Source: Theropithecus gelada
Lineage: Eukaryota > Chordata > Mammalia > Primates > Cercopithecidae
Length of the DNA stretch: 64,000 bases
Assembly (NCBI RefSeq): GCF_003255815.1
Contig: NC_037689.1
Span: forward strand, 144,925,582 to 144,989,581
Direction of reading: 5' to 3'
Shown here: one piece after another, positions 34,136 to 46,484 of the stretch
Position numbering within the stretch: position 1 is the stretch's first letter
Layout of the letters: each line of letters starts with the position of its first letter
Program-made: the position numbers and the translations under genes
The notes under the pieces: model-generated
Seen by the model: the letters and a program-made list of their open reading frames with translations, nothing else
What the model was told of the DNA's origin: nothing
The model's database searches: none

Positions 34136-34250
34136 TGTCTCTATACTGATTTACCCACTTATCTGCCGTGCTTAGTATAGGGTCTGGCATGTAAGATTTT
34201 CAAAAACATTTGTTGTACTCAAATAAACAAATGAACAAGTGAATGGACAA

Positions 34251-36893
34251 AATTATATTTTCCTTAAACCTATCAATCTATTCATATATCATGTACCTAA
34301 CATGTGGTCAAAATGAAAGGGGCTAGCAACACAGTTCTTCCCTTTGAGGAAATCACAGATTAGTGAGGGAGGCAAACATATGTGATAGAATCACATTTAC
34401 AGATATTAACAGTTGTTTTTGTATTTCTTGCCACTCCACTACCAAAAGTATCAGTGCCATTAGACACGCAGCACCCACTGCCTCAGGGAAGAGATCACAA
34501 GGAAAACAAAAGAACCACATTTTAGACATAGAATTTCAATAGAAAAACTGGAAAAAGCCAGTCCCAACTTCTACCACCTTCACAGTCTAGATTAATTTTT
34601 TTGGCTTAGATTTTTAAAAATAAATCCTCATTTGTGTCTTAAAGGAGGGGGAGTAAAGGATAAAATAGCTCAATAAGAGATTAGTATGTGGCTTTAAGAG
34701 GAGAAGGAAACTTTGCCCCTTTCCTGGGAAAGACTTTGAAAGCAGCACGAGTCGCTAGGTCCTCCCTGCCCAATCTAGTGTGAAGAGCAATATAATAATT
34801 TCCTAGATGACCAATATAATCACAGTAAGCAGAAGATGGTTTTAAGGAACTCCTACAGTTCTCCAATGACTACAAGATGGCATGAGAGAAAAATAGAGCT
34901 TCTTTGAAGCTTGAGTAGGCCCAGCAGAGTGTTTTGATTGGGAACAAAGTCAGAGAAAACAATGCCCTGCATGGACCCACAGCTTGCAAACCAGTGGGAA
35001 CATGGTATCGCTTAGCAGATGCTACAGAGCTAAGTGATGTTCAAGGACTAGCTGCAATCCTCCCATGATAATAATGCCCAAGAATTCAAGAACAATCTTC
35101 AAAACTTGGAGAAAGAGTAGTGCATCTGAAGTGACTAAAATTATTTCTGTCACCCATAGGAAAGGGAGGCTCAAAATGTAAATATAACTCAGAGTGAATA
35201 AATCTGCAATGTGTGCTGCTACATGCATAAGCAAATAATTACAATATAATGTAGTAACTAGAGTAAGAGATATTAAGAACAGGGTAATATGGGACACCAT
35301 GGAGGCGCATCCTGGGAAGGCTCCTAAGAGACAGTGATGTTTACATTTAAAAGTAAGCTACCCAAGTGAATGAGTTGGGAAGGAATTTCCAGACAGAGAA
35401 GAAAGCAGGGGATAAAACTTGAACACCAAAAAAAAAGCATATTTTTAGAGCATAAAACACAGGAGAGGGGAGATGACAGAGATGAGGTAGTACCTACAGA
35501 GCAAATTGATTCAAATAATGAGATAGAAATGTTAGCATTAAACCAAATATTATGTCATTGGCAGCTATAATCACCATAGCTTCAAGTATCTGATGTTGAC
35601 ATTTTAAATTATCTATGTGATTTAAAAGGTAGCAAATCTATCCCTTCTATTTTTGTTTCACATTATGGGTAATGGTTCAATATTCAGCAAGCATCTTAAC
35701 TTTTTTCATTGGTTTGTTTATAAGGCCTACTTGTTACATGATATACACTAGAAGGACAAAATATTATGGGCTCTGAAATTGTTCATTGATCTCATGAGCT
35801 AAATATTGTTCACATTTAATAATTTAGGACTGGACTGTGTGATTCATTTTGTTAGACCTGATTAACTTCTGTACCTTTCCTGAAGTAGCACTGGAAAGGG
35901 ATGTTGCTCTTCTGAATGTTAAATGTTAAATAATGACCACAGACAGGATTTCACTTACCACCATTAAATAAAGGCACACAATGGAGAGATTTCTAAATGC
36001 AAGCTTCAACATGTGGTGGAATTCAGTCATCATTTTGCAATGAGACCCTCAGTCCCAGAGTATTCATCAGACAAGTGTTAGTGTGGGCTTTGCACATGGC
36101 TAAGTAGCAAGCGCAGGTGCTCTCGCTCTCTCTCTCTGACCTATTTTCCAGGGTCTAATCACTAATTCTTTCTTATCTCTGATCAGTGTAGGTGAGAACA
36201 CCCAAAACACAAAGCTAAGTGCTTTAGACACATGGGAATGATGCCCTGCTTTAAGAAAAACAAACATGGTATGAATGACTCCAAACTCCCCACCCAAAAT
36301 ATAAAAATTAGTTTTTAAAAATTGTATTAGCTTTATGAAAAATATCTACAACAGGCTCTCAGCATTTAAATTATGAACATTCTATAAATATTTGCAGACT
36401 GTGCCGAAATTAGTTTATTGCATAAAAGGAGGTACACCTGCAGAGTAATTAAATAGTTGTACTGCAAGAGAAATGGTGGCATTTGTTATTATTGTATTCT
36501 CAGAATGGACTCATTTTTCAAATAAGCCACTAGATCTCAAAATCACGGCCAGAATTATGAGTACCTGATATAATGGAGAGTTTAGAAATTGTCTTATATT
36601 TTCGTTAATGAGCAAAACATTTGGTGTTTATATATGCACATAAGCATTCCATTGAGTAACTCATACTTTGCTATTCAGAAAGTCGATAACAGATATTAAA
36701 TTATTAAGCTGTCACTGTATTTCAAATGAACTTCATTTCATACTTTTAAGTAACAGTCATGTGTCAGAGACCACTAAATGTTATATGAAATAGACAGGAC
36801 ATAACCGTGGCTGCTATAGCACTTACAACAGGGAGAAAATAAAAATTACAACAATACTTACTACACGAGGCAGAATAGGATCACACTGAAATA
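34251..36893. other. Repeat-poor intergenic interval
   Basis: About 2.6 kb with no recognised transposon or gene, unusual beside the rest of the window. The longest open stretches (for example 35022-35300 minus, 92 codons, hydrophobic) are not supported by homology or codon pattern. A CT dinucleotide run (CTCTCTCTCTCT) lies near 36127-36138. Confidence 0.5.
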
Positions 36894-37310
36894 CAGTTGA
36901 TCCTTGAACAATGTGGGTTTGAACTGCACAGATCCACTTACATGTGGATTTTCTTCTACATTTACTATCCCTGAGACAGCAAGACCAACTCCTCCTTTTT
37001 CTCCTTCACCTATTCAATGCGAAGATGATGAGGATGAAGAACTTTATGATGGTCCACTTCCACTTAATGAGTAGTATATATAGTTTCTCCTCATAATTTT
37101 CTTAACATTTTTTCTCTAGCTTACTTTAAGAATACAGTATATAATACACATAATGTATAAAGTATGTGTTAATTGACTGTTTATGTCATTGGTAAGGCTT
37201 CTAGTCAACAGAAGGCTATTAACAGCTAAGTTTTGGGGGAGCCAAAAGTTATAGATTTTCAGTTGTGCAAGTCAGCACCCCTAATCTTCACATTGCTCTA
37301 GGGTCAACTG
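36894..37310 (+). mobile_element. Tigger2-type non-autonomous DNA transposon, complete
   Basis: 417 bp with terminal inverted repeats CAGTTGATCC and GGGTCAACTG, flanked by the TA target duplication (36892-36893, 37311-37312). The head reads CAGTTGATCCTTGAACAATG as in the Tigger2 group. It lacks a transposase gene and depended on Tigger enzymes supplied in trans. Both ends are intact, so the copy looks full length for the Tigger2a-like deletion derivative. Confidence 0.92.
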
Positions 37311-37334
37311 TATACACAAGATATTAATATCTTA

Positions 37335-37545
37335 CATGCATACATTATCTCATTGAATCATCCCAAAAACCTTTGCAGCACATTCATTATCCCCACTGTT
37401 ACAGATGGGAACAGAGAAGCTAAGGAACATTAGGTAACTCACTAAAAATCACAAGCTTGATAAATGGCAATAATGATAAATAGCTCAGGCTCAAAATCAG
37501 GCAGGTTTTATAATTCCAAAATTGTTGCTCCACCCACCTCGCCTA
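37335..37545 (-). mobile_element. MIR SINE, minus strand
   Basis: On the plus strand the complement of MIR is in order: ATTATCTCATTGAATCATCC, CCCACTGTTACAGATGGGAA, AAGCTAAGGAACATTAGGTA, AAATGGC, and TCAAAATCAGGCAGG. Confidence 0.85.
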
Positions 37546-37599
37546 CTACTAGAGTATAGAGTGTGGGAGAAGCAGTATCAGGAAATAAAAGCCCAAAGG

Positions 37600-37960
37600 T
37601 GAATTAGAGCCAGATTGTAGATACTTGGAATGTCACAGTAATAAGTTTTCACTCCAACATCTATGCAATAGGAAGACATTGAAGTCCTTTAAGCAGAACA
37701 GCAATGATATCCAATTTTTATTTTAGAAAGATCAGATCACGCCTCACTATGAATAATAGGCTTTAGGAATAGCTAGAAGCTGAACAAGAGTCCCATTAGA
37801 AGGTTGTTGTAGTTCACAGGAGCAATAATGGTGGTCTAGACCAGTAAAGTGACAGGGAAGGTGGAAAGTAATAAATGTTAGTGACATCGTGCATGCAAAA
37901 TCAATCTGACCTTGGAGCTTTGATCCAGAGGACAAGTGGGCATGAGAAGCAATAGAAGTA
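37600..37960 (+). mobile_element. Ancient mammalian repeat, same unresolved family as 22080-22500
   Basis: Landmarks GATTGTAGATACTTGGAATG, GAAGACATTGAAGTCCTTTA, AGCAGAACAGCAATGATATC, TTAGAAAGATCAGATCACG, AGAAGGTTGTTGTAGTTCAC and AATAATGGTGGTCTAGACCA follow a recurrent mammalian repeat whose upstream part resembles 22080-22500. Confidence 0.55.
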
Positions 37961-38849
37961 TCTCAGCTTAGCACTAGCGGCACGTAGAAGGATGGGATGA
38001 CTATTAACTGACATCAAAACAGAAAGCAGTACAAATTTAGAATCCAGAAGAAAATGAGAGAGCTTATGTTTCCATGTTTTTTTTTTCCAGTAGGACATTT
38101 ATTTATTACAGCCTGAATTTTCATGATGCTAAATAAGCAATATGTTTACTTGATCAACTGGTCAGGTTGATGCATCAGCAGGGCAGGTTACTTGAAATAT
38201 GAAGAGCAGCCCATGAATGAATCCTAAGGATGATTACATCTCTAAAGTGGATATTCTGAGGTCAGTGTCCTCTGACATTTGTAAGTCCAGGAACTGGCCA
38301 CCGGCTTCAGAGCTCAGTAAATCAATAGATTCAGCCAATGGCTACTTCCCAAAGAAGTGTCAGACGATACTTTAACAGGAACTAAGACCTTCAATGTAAT
38401 CCAAATGATTTATTTTCACTGCAGCTAAACAAAGTATTTTATCTTTTCATACAAAAAAAAAGCAGATAAGTATATGAGGGCAAATCTCTAAAACTTGCCA
38501 GTTCCTGAACAACACCGGAAATGGAAAAGCTTTTGAATACTGGGTCTTCAAACACTGCTGTTCTCATGCTTGCAGGCCTCTATCTCCTCAGAAAGCCTCC
38601 TGAAGGCCATCTTCACAATAAAATGCAAAACATTCAAATGAAGACTGCATTCTAAGGTGGTTTGCCAGAAGACAAAATTCGGACTGCCCAGTGTTTTCAT
38701 CCTGGTATCAGTTCAGATAGAGTTTAATATGTGGGTAAATGTTCCAGGCAGTGGTAATTAAGAAGCTTCAAAATAATGCAGTGATAAATGAATACATTGA
38801 CTGATTCATCCATTCATTTGAGAAAGCAGAATACCCCCCAGTGATCACA
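37961..38849. other. Unassigned intergenic sequence
   Basis: No gene recognised; a T9 run at about 38078-38086 and A9 near 38453 are the only simple tracts. Confidence 0.45.
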
Positions 38850-39035
38850 GGTTATGGGGCCAGAAAGACATTGCTTTGACTCTCATCTACCTCCTAGCTT
38901 TGTGGCATCAGGTAAGTCACTTAACCATGCCTCAGTTTTCTCATCTGTGAAAGGAGAGTGATACAAATATAAACATTAAATGACAAATATAAACATTAAG
39001 TATTTAGTGCTGTGCCTGGCATAAAGTGGACAGCC
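38850..39035 (+). mobile_element. MIR SINE with a small internal tandem duplication
   Basis: Order: CTACCTCCTAGCTTTGTGGC, GTAAGTCACTTAACCATGCC, TCAGTTTTCTCATCTGTGAA, then GTGCTGTGCCTGGCATAAAG. Inside, ACAAATATAAACATTAAA/G is present twice in tandem (about 38964-39000). Confidence 0.88.
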
Positions 39036-42000
39036 AAAGACTAGTAGTGAGGTTAACACTCAACATTTACGGAGCAACTGGCATGTGCAAGTCAATGAAC
39101 TGCAGGCAGCAGAGAAACAAAGAGGCCCCTGTTCTCCAAAAGTGTTTATCTGGAAATTTGAATTGGAACGCAAAGTACCATGGGCCTTTTTCTTTAATAA
39201 GGCAGGCATATTCATGCCAACTCAGCTTTCATAAGCCACAAACACTGCTGAACATATTACTTCTCTAGGAAAGGAATTATTGACTTCTACACTATAACCG
39301 CTACAGCACAATTCAGGGGGAAAAAAAAGATTTTAAAACAAAAATATATTAATGAATTATTCATCTTTGATTCTACTCCCAAGAAGGAGCATGATACATT
39401 TTTATGGTTTCAAAGGTAAGACTCAAGTCATTATTATGAAGTATGTTTTGAGAAACACTAATTGTGAGCAATTACTGCAGCACTCATGAAATGACTAATG
39501 CTTAACTTGTTAAAATAATTGTGCATGTCCCCAGATGAGTGGACCAGATGCAAGCAACCTCAAAACACGTTTACAAAACTGAGACTATTCTTCAAAAAGG
39601 GTTTGAACTGCTATTTTGTCTTTCAATCTCCATAACAAACATTCCAAAAAGGCCTTCTTACACTTTAATTATGAAATAAAGAGACATCCAAAGGAGTGAT
39701 GACTATTTCCATACACTAAGTCCGGTGCAAAAAATAGCTTGTTGGGCTTAAACCAAATGTTTTCAAATAACTGGATTTATTATTTCAAATTTTTATAAAT
39801 ACCATAGTAATTGGTTTCTAGATTTAATTTCCAGATGGTATTTCCCCAAAATCATTTAGAGAAACATAATAACTCAGGACTGAGAAACTTTCTATCATAA
39901 CGTGATTTTGCATTCTTAGAGATGAAAGGGTTTGGTGGTGGTGTTTAGGTTTCATTTTCTTATGCGGCAGAACCTTATCAGATATTATAGTCAAGCTATG
40001 CTACAGTCAGATGGTTGTAGAGGTACTCCCATGGCACCCCTCATTAAGATAAATTATGTTGCTTCTAAGATTATTTCAGCCCATATAATTTTAAATACAA
40101 TTTTTAATTAATAGTTTCCTAGTTACGTGGTAATTGTGCTTCCCATCAAAAGGCAGGTTCAAATCCATATGACAGGGTCAGTTGCAAAACAGCAGACTCC
40201 TAGAGATAGAAATTGAGTTCACACAACAGACTATGAAACCAGCAGAAACATTTCACAGCCTCCAAAGCACCTTCTCAACTTCTAAGTTATTGAAAACAGA
40301 ATGAACTTGAAACTTTCCATTCAACTGGATTAACCAACAGGCTTATTTCATACCTGAAACCATATTTTTCTGAATTGCACAATGCATTTTTAATCCAGGC
40401 TCCCATTAGCCCATTTCAGAACTTATTACTAGAATTATACATTCCACAGTGAGACTGACCATACATTGATTTTTCTTTGCTGTTCACAGAACATTTTCTT
40501 TTGCACCTCCAAGTGTCTTTTAGTCATAAATGTAACAGTAATCCCTAATGACATATTCAGTGATAACAATTGACTGTGTTCTCTCTTCAAAACTGTTTTT
40601 CCTAAGATGCTGGTTTTAATTAGCCCCACAAATTCAAAGTACAAGCCAGGTGCCCTTTATGCCAGCATTCAAGGTATTGTATTTTTGCTCAAGATTGTTA
40701 GTATTTGCTTTTACCCTATACGTGTGCCACAAAAAAAAGCTCATGAGTTCTCAGGACTAAAATGTTTCCCATAAAATAGAATATTGAAATTCAGGTGATG
40801 AATTCTTAGTGCCGATTCTTTGGGAGATCTCTCCTATGCTCACAATCATTTCAAGTTAAATAGAATGAGTACAAGAAAGGATGAAATGGAGCATTCAGGT
40901 AACAATCCTGTGAGCAGAGCATTAAAACTAAGGCTTCTTCCAGCTTGTCTTCTGTTGACTACCCTAGCCTTAATTTCAAAAAGCCTCTTGAGAAACACAA
41001 CTTTGGGATATTAATGGTGATTCCCAAAATCTAAGCCCTAATTTGCTATCATCTCTTTCTCTGTGTATTTACACTGTCTTTTTCTTCATCACTCATACAT
41101 ATTCCATAACGAATTCTAATTCCTAAAGGTGTATCTGAGGGCATAGTTTTTAATATATGTATAGACAAAATGGTTAAAAGGTGAAATATTTTCATACATG
41201 TATCCCTTGATAAATCTTTCTAGGAGAAAAAAAAGTGACTTAGCTTTTGATAGTGGGAGGAGAGTGTAGTACTGTTATTTAAAATTGCTTTAGTTCCATT
41301 TCTTGAACACTTACTGTATTATACTAAGTTTTGAGGAGGTGTAAAAGACGCTAAGTTTTGTGCTCTTAAGAAATGTATAATAAAACAGTAGTCACCATGA
41401 AGATACATAATTCCAAAAACATATCATTCAAAATTTGCATTTAGCTGACTAAATAAAATGATGCAAGAATATATACATAAAAGGGGTAGGTTTCCTGGAA
41501 GCATTGGTATCAAAATATATACAACTCATAAACCTTTGAAGTAGGCAAAGGGCAGTGTGGTTGCAAGGTGGCAGTACAGCATTCACAACTGGTATAATGC
41601 CTTGCATGAAAAATCAAAAGGAGCAATCAAATCCTGCAAGTTCCCCCAAAGCAAGGACCTAAGCAAAGTATTCACTCTGAATTTGGGTACATACACAGGT
41701 CCTAAAGGATATGCCAACCATAATTTTTTAAACCTGATAGATACATAGGGACATTAAAGAGATTTTGACTAGGTTAAGGGCAAATAGCTATCTCCCAAGC
41801 ATTCAAATAGGAACTCCACCACCCCTCTTCCGCACCCGCCCCCCGCCCCCTGTCAACCTCCCAAGCAACAATGTGTGTATTAGAGAATAAAGTCCCAAGC
41901 CAAAACAAGCACACTGTTGGGAGGTTAGTGGGAATCAGAAAAAAAAAAGATGATTTTGAGTACCACAAGGTGTTGGGTCACTGAGGACTCCAGGGATATT

Positions 42001-42619
42001 GTGCCAAGCCTCTTGGGATGGTGGGCTGTAATACAAATAATTCTAAAAAATTATGTCACTCATAATAACATAAGAACGGAGACAATGAGAGCATAAGGCA
42101 GCAGTGCCTGTGGACTGACTAGGAGAAAGACATTGCAGAGCATTGGAATCACCACCGCACTCTCTTTCCTCCCTCTTCAGGGAGATGGCTGTTGAAAATG
42201 GAAGTACAGAAGAGAGATATTGGGGAAGAGGGCATCCTGAGTTCAGATTCTTGATTCTCTCTTCCTGGTGACTCTCTGTAGTACCAACTAAATAGCTAAA
42301 AATAATCCTGACAACATACATGTTTGTGTCTAGTAAAAATCCATTATAGTATCTGAGATATTGAGCCTCTTGGAAACAAAGGGTTAACAGTAGAACTTCA
42401 CTGGCTTTATAGCTTTGAGGTTAGTTGACTAGAACATAAAACTTTATCAACAGGCTTGTCTCTCCAGCGGAGTATGGAACACAAAATACAGTTGCCCAGG
42501 AGATTGGGCAATGAAGGTAGGGTGAAGTTTAGTTCACCTAGTGGATTCACTTATTGCAGGGAGAAAATCATCTGTGTGCAGTTCTAGGAGAGTCCAGCTA
42601 TTCCTGTCAATAACAGCTA
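39036..42619. other. Longest repeat-poor interval of the window
   Basis: About 3.6 kb in which I recognise no LINE, SINE or LTR, except a possible ancient repeat at 41300-41400 (TTCTTGAACACTTACTGTAT). A C-rich patch lies at 41816-41847. No convincing exon was found: open stretches stay below 95 codons and match nothing familiar. Old repeats too decayed for the eye may be present. Confidence 0.5.
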
Positions 42620-44893
42620 GCTGAATACAATCTCTAGCAAAATCCTTCAATTTTTTTTTTAAATGGAAATGGAAATAGAAAACAGTTCCACAATTCATAT
42701 GGAACCATAATAAGCCCTGAACAGCCAAAATGATCTTGACCGAAAAGAACAAAGCTGGAGGCATTATGCTTTCCGATTTCAAAATATATTAAATAGGCAC
42801 AGTAATTAAAATAATATGGTACTAGCATAAAGACAGACACATAGACCAATGGAACAGAATAGACAGCCCATAAGTAAGCCCATGAATATACGATTAAATT
42901 ATCTTCAATAGGGTGCCAAGAATTCACAATGGGGTAAGGATATTATCTTCAAAAAACTGTGTTGAGAAAACTAGACATCCACATGCATAAGAATGCAATT
43001 TGATCTTTATCTGTGATGGTTAATATTAAGTGTCAACTTGATTGGGTTGAAGGATGCAAAGTATTGTTTCTGGGTGTGTCTGTGAGGGTGTTTCCAAAGG
43101 AGATTAACATTTAAGTCAGTGGACTGGGAGAGGCAGACCCACCCTCAATCTGGGTGGGTACCATCTAATCAGCTGCCAGCATGGCTAGAATGAAGCAGGC
43201 AGAAGAAAGTGGAATGAGGAGACTTGCCAAGTCTTCCAGCCTTCATCTTTCTCCCATGCTGGATGCTTCCTGCCCTCGAACATCAGACACCAACTTCTTC
43301 AGCTTTTGAATTTTTGGACTTACACCAGTGATTTGCCAGGAGTTCTAGGGCTTTTGACCACAGACTGAAGGCTGCATCATAGGCTTCCCTACTTTTGAGG
43401 TTTTGGGGCTCAGACTGGCTTCCTTACTCCTCAGCTTGTGGACGGCCTATTGTGGGATTTCACCTTGTGATCATGTGAGTCAATTCTCCTAATAAACTCC
43501 CCTTCGTATATACATCTATCCTATTAGTTCTATTCCTTTACAAAACCCTAATACATTGCCTTATACCATACACAAAAATCAACTTGAAATGAATTAAAAA
43601 TTTAAGTACAAGACCTTAAATCCTAAAGTGTCTAAAACAACACATAGCAGAAAAGCCTCCTGAGGTTGATCTAGGCAATGATTTCTTGGTGTGATCACCA
43701 AAAGTACAGCAATGAAAACAAGACAGACAGGTGGGACTACATCAAACTAAAAAGCTGCTGTACAGCAAAGGAAATGATCACAAAATATAAAGGCAACCTG
43801 TGTAATAGGAGAAAATATTTGCAAACCATGTATTTTGTAAGAGATTAATATCTAAAATACATAACTCAATAGCAAAAAAGCAAATAACTCAATTAACAAA
43901 CAGGTAGAGGATATAAAAAGTGACTTCTATAAAGAAGACATACAAATAGCAAATGAGTATGTAAAAAGGTGCTCAATATCAGTAGTCATCAGGGAAATCA
44001 AAATCACAATGAGATATCATCTCATACTTGTTAGGATGGCTATTACCAAAAAAAAAAAAGTAACAAGCATTGGTGAGGATGTGGAGAAACTGGAATTCCT
44101 GTACACTGCTAGGATGAAAATAAAATGGTAGAGCCTCTGTGGAACAAAGTATGGAAGTTCCAAAAAAAATTAAAAATAGAACTACCAGATGAACCAGCAT
44201 ACCCCTTTCTGGGCTATTATTGAAAATACTTGAAAACAGAACATCAAAGAGCTATCTGCACTCCCATGTTAATTGCAGCATTACTCATTATAGCCAAGAT
44301 ATGGAAACAACCTAAATGTTCATCAATGGACCAACAGATAAAGAAATGTGGTATGAACATACAATGAAAATTTATTTAGCCTTAAATAAGGGAGTCTTGG
44401 TATTTGTAACAATATGAATGAACCTTGGGGACTTTATCATAAGAGAAATAAGCCAGGCACACAAGGGAAAATACTGTATAATCTCACTTATGTACAGTAT
44501 CTAAAATAGTCAAACTCATAGAAACACAAAGTAGATTGGTAATTGCCAGGGACTGGGGAGAAGGGCAAGTGGGGAGTTATTTTTAATATGGATATAAAGT
44601 TTCAGTTATACAAGATGAGTAAGTTCTAGATATCTACTATAAAACATAGTGCCTATCTTTAGCAACACTGTATTGTGCACTTAAAAGTTTTGTTGAGGGT
44701 AGATCTCATGTTAAGTGTTTTTCTCACAGAAAAAGAGGGCATAAGGAAACAGAGGTGATGGGTACGTATATTACTCTGACCGTGGTGATGGTTTCAGGGG
44801 CATATGGATGTGTCCCAACTTATGAAACTATATACATTAAATATATACAAATTGTTATGTAATTATGTATCAATAAAGCTATTAGTTTTTTTC
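42620..44893 (+). mobile_element. L1 (L1MA/L1MB-like) 3' half, split by an LTR
   Basis: The left part (42620-43011) covers ORF2 after the reverse transcriptase (GGAACCATAATAAGCCCTGA; ATGGTACTAGCATAAAGACA). The right part (43556-44893) resumes at CTTATACCATACACAAAAAT and runs to a 3' UTR with ATGGTTTCAGGGGCATATG and a TCAATAAAGCTATTAG end typical of old L1MB-type elements. Removal of 43012-43555 restores continuity. Confidence 0.9.
43012..43555 (+). mobile_element. MLT2-type (ERVL) LTR inside the L1
   Basis: 544 bp with TG/CA ends (TGTGATGGTTAA and CCCTAATACA). Landmarks: AGTGTCAACTTGATTGGGTT, GAGGGTGTTTCCAAAGGAGA, CCCTCAATCTGGGTGGGTAC, CTCCCATGCTGGATGCTTCC, then AATAAACTCCCCTTCG as the poly(A) signal region. 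Flanks TTATC and TTGCC may be a decayed 5-bp duplication. The family is inferred. Confidence 0.82.
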
Positions 44894-45199
44894 TTGTACA
44901 ACAAAATCTGACATTTCAAAAAGATATTGGTTTTTTGGAAAATAAAAAAATGAAAAACCTAACAGCATAGAGCAAAAAAAATAAAGTTAATGAATAAAAT
45001 AAGACACTGAGGAAAGATCCAAAAAACCTGAGATATGATTACTGAGCTTCATGAAAAAAAAAAAAACAGGAAGAAATAGAAGAGAAGTAAATTATCAATG
45101 ATATACTAGCAGCAATTTTCTTGAGCTAATGAATGACTTCGGTGTTGAGACTCTAAGACTTTGCTGAGGCATAGGCAGAGTTAATAAAACAATGACATA

Positions 45200-45501
45200 C
45201 AATCATCCCTTTAACATCCTGGGGAATTAGATCTAGGACCCCCACAATGGATACCAAATCTGAGGATGCTCAAATCCCTTATATAAAATGGCATAATATT
45301 TGCATATTACCTATTCGTCTCCTCCCATATATTTTATGTTTCTCTTTGCTTTTGTTTTTGAGAAAGAGTCTTGCTCTGTCACCCAGGCTGGAGTGCAGTG
45401 GCATCACATCTCACTGCAACCTCCACCTCCTGGGTTAAAGCAATTCTCCTGCCTCAGCCTCTCAAGCAGCTGGGATTACAGGCATGCACCATCACACCTG
45501 G

Positions 45502-45542
<41 letters not shown>

Positions 45543-45780
45543 TAGAGATGGCATTTCACCATGTTGGCCAGGCTGGTCTCAAACCCCTGACTTCAAGCGA
45601 TCCACCCATGTCGTCCTCCCACAGTGCTGGGATTACAGGCGTGAGCCACTGCACCTGGCCATCCTATATATTTTTAATCATCACTAGATTCTTTATAATC
45701 CTCATACTTTTAAAAATATTTTTGATCCAAGGTTGGTTAAACCTGCAAATGTGGAACCCATGCATACAGAAGGCTGACTG
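45200..45780 (+). mobile_element. MER2/Tigger7-like DNA transposon containing an Alu
   Basis: The left end is CAATCATCCCTTTAACATCC and the right end is AAGGCTGACTG, inverted copies of each other (CAGTCAGCCT). TA flanks both sides (45198-45199 and 45781-45782). Internal landmarks: GACCCCCACAATGGATACCA, TCCCTTATATAAAATGGCAT, and GGTTGGTTAAACCTGCAAAT. The Alu at 45345-45660 accounts for more than half of its length. Confidence 0.88.
45345..45660 (-). mobile_element. Alu with a T37 linker, nested in the MER2-like element
   Basis: Minus-strand dimeric Alu from GAGTCTTGCTCTGTCACCC to GCCACTGCACCTGGCC. The A-rich linker (T on this strand) is expanded to 37 thymines (45504-45540). CCATATATTTTAT and CCTATATATTTTT flank it as a probable imperfect target duplication. 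It generates a spurious 146-codon frame with poly-Phe. Confidence 0.93.
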
Positions 45781-46484
45781 TAGTTGGATCTACAGTGATA
45801 AAATTTTTTGAACTCCAAGGATGAAAAATACTCTTGAAAGCTTCAAGAAAGAACTGGTTTCTTGTTAAGAGAAGATAAACAGACTACCATCAAGTATCCT
45901 CTGTGCAATACTAGAAGCTAGAATCGAGTGCAGCAACATCTACAGTTTACTGAGAAAAATGAATTGCGATCTTAGAATCCTGTATTGCCCAAGGTCTCAC
46001 TTACAGGAAATAACAAAGAAAAGACATTTTAAGACTTGCAAGGACTCAAAAGGCACTTTCTCAAGAACTCACTCAAAGTAGTACTTCAGCCAAATAAAAA
46101 ATCAAAACAAAAATCTCCTGAACAAAGTATAAGAAACAGCACAGAACAATGAATTGTATCATATTTATAATTATATATAAATGAATTAGGATAATAACAC
46201 TGGAAACGAATAAAAGTGTTTTGTAAGGATTCTTGAAACAGAAGAGACATTTTCTAATTTAAAATATATAGCGTCTGAAACTGAAATTCCAAACCATCTC
46301 AGAAAAATCCAGGAGATACAGGGTAAAAGTGTGGGGAGGTGTAGGGCATTCAGGAATGGGAAAGTAAATGGCTTTTTAAAGGTATTGATGGAGATGAGGG
46401 AGTAGAAAAGTAAATGACTTAGAGAAAGAGGGAGCATATTCTATTTAAATTTGATACAATAGATAAATATAGATACAAATAGGC

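Larger units (their letters stand above)
32440..34250 (+). mobile_element. L2 LINE 3' end, split by a nested LTR and L1
   Basis: The left part (32440-32500) reads GCCTGTGAGTTCCTTGAGGC then GGATTGTGCCTGACT. The right part (about 34136-34250) resumes with ATCTGCCGTGCTTAGTATAG, GGTCTGGCATGTAAG, and ends in AACAAATGAACAAGTGAATG. Joined, these are consecutive parts of an L2 3' end, so everything between is a later insertion. Confidence 0.75.
44894..46484 (+). mobile_element. Degenerate L1M/HAL1-like ORF1 region, split by a DNA transposon
   Basis: After the transposon at 45200-45780, segments such as CTTCAAGAAAGAACTGGTTT, CCTGTATTGCCCAAGGTCT, AAGACATTTTAAGACTTGCA, TCAAGAACTCACTCAAAGTA and GTACTTCAGCCAAATAAA follow the order of an old L1M or HAL1 ORF1 region. 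No open frame survives. Assignment is moderate and the ends are vague. Confidence 0.5.

Noticed and set aside
35022..35300. 92-codon hydrophobic minus-strand frame considered as a membrane protein
   Set aside because: A/T-rich DNA gives Leu/Ile/Phe/Tyr-rich frames on one strand by chance; no start context, neighbours or homology support it.
41816..41847. C-rich stretch considered as a CpG island or promoter
   Set aside because: Only about 30 bases, with few CpGs, and the flanks are A/T-rich.
45371..45811. 146-codon frame with a poly-Phe stretch
   Set aside because: It is an antisense Alu read through its T37 linker, a common source of false proteins. The same holds for 54558-54938, 15976-16341, 9362-9667 and 55497-55697.
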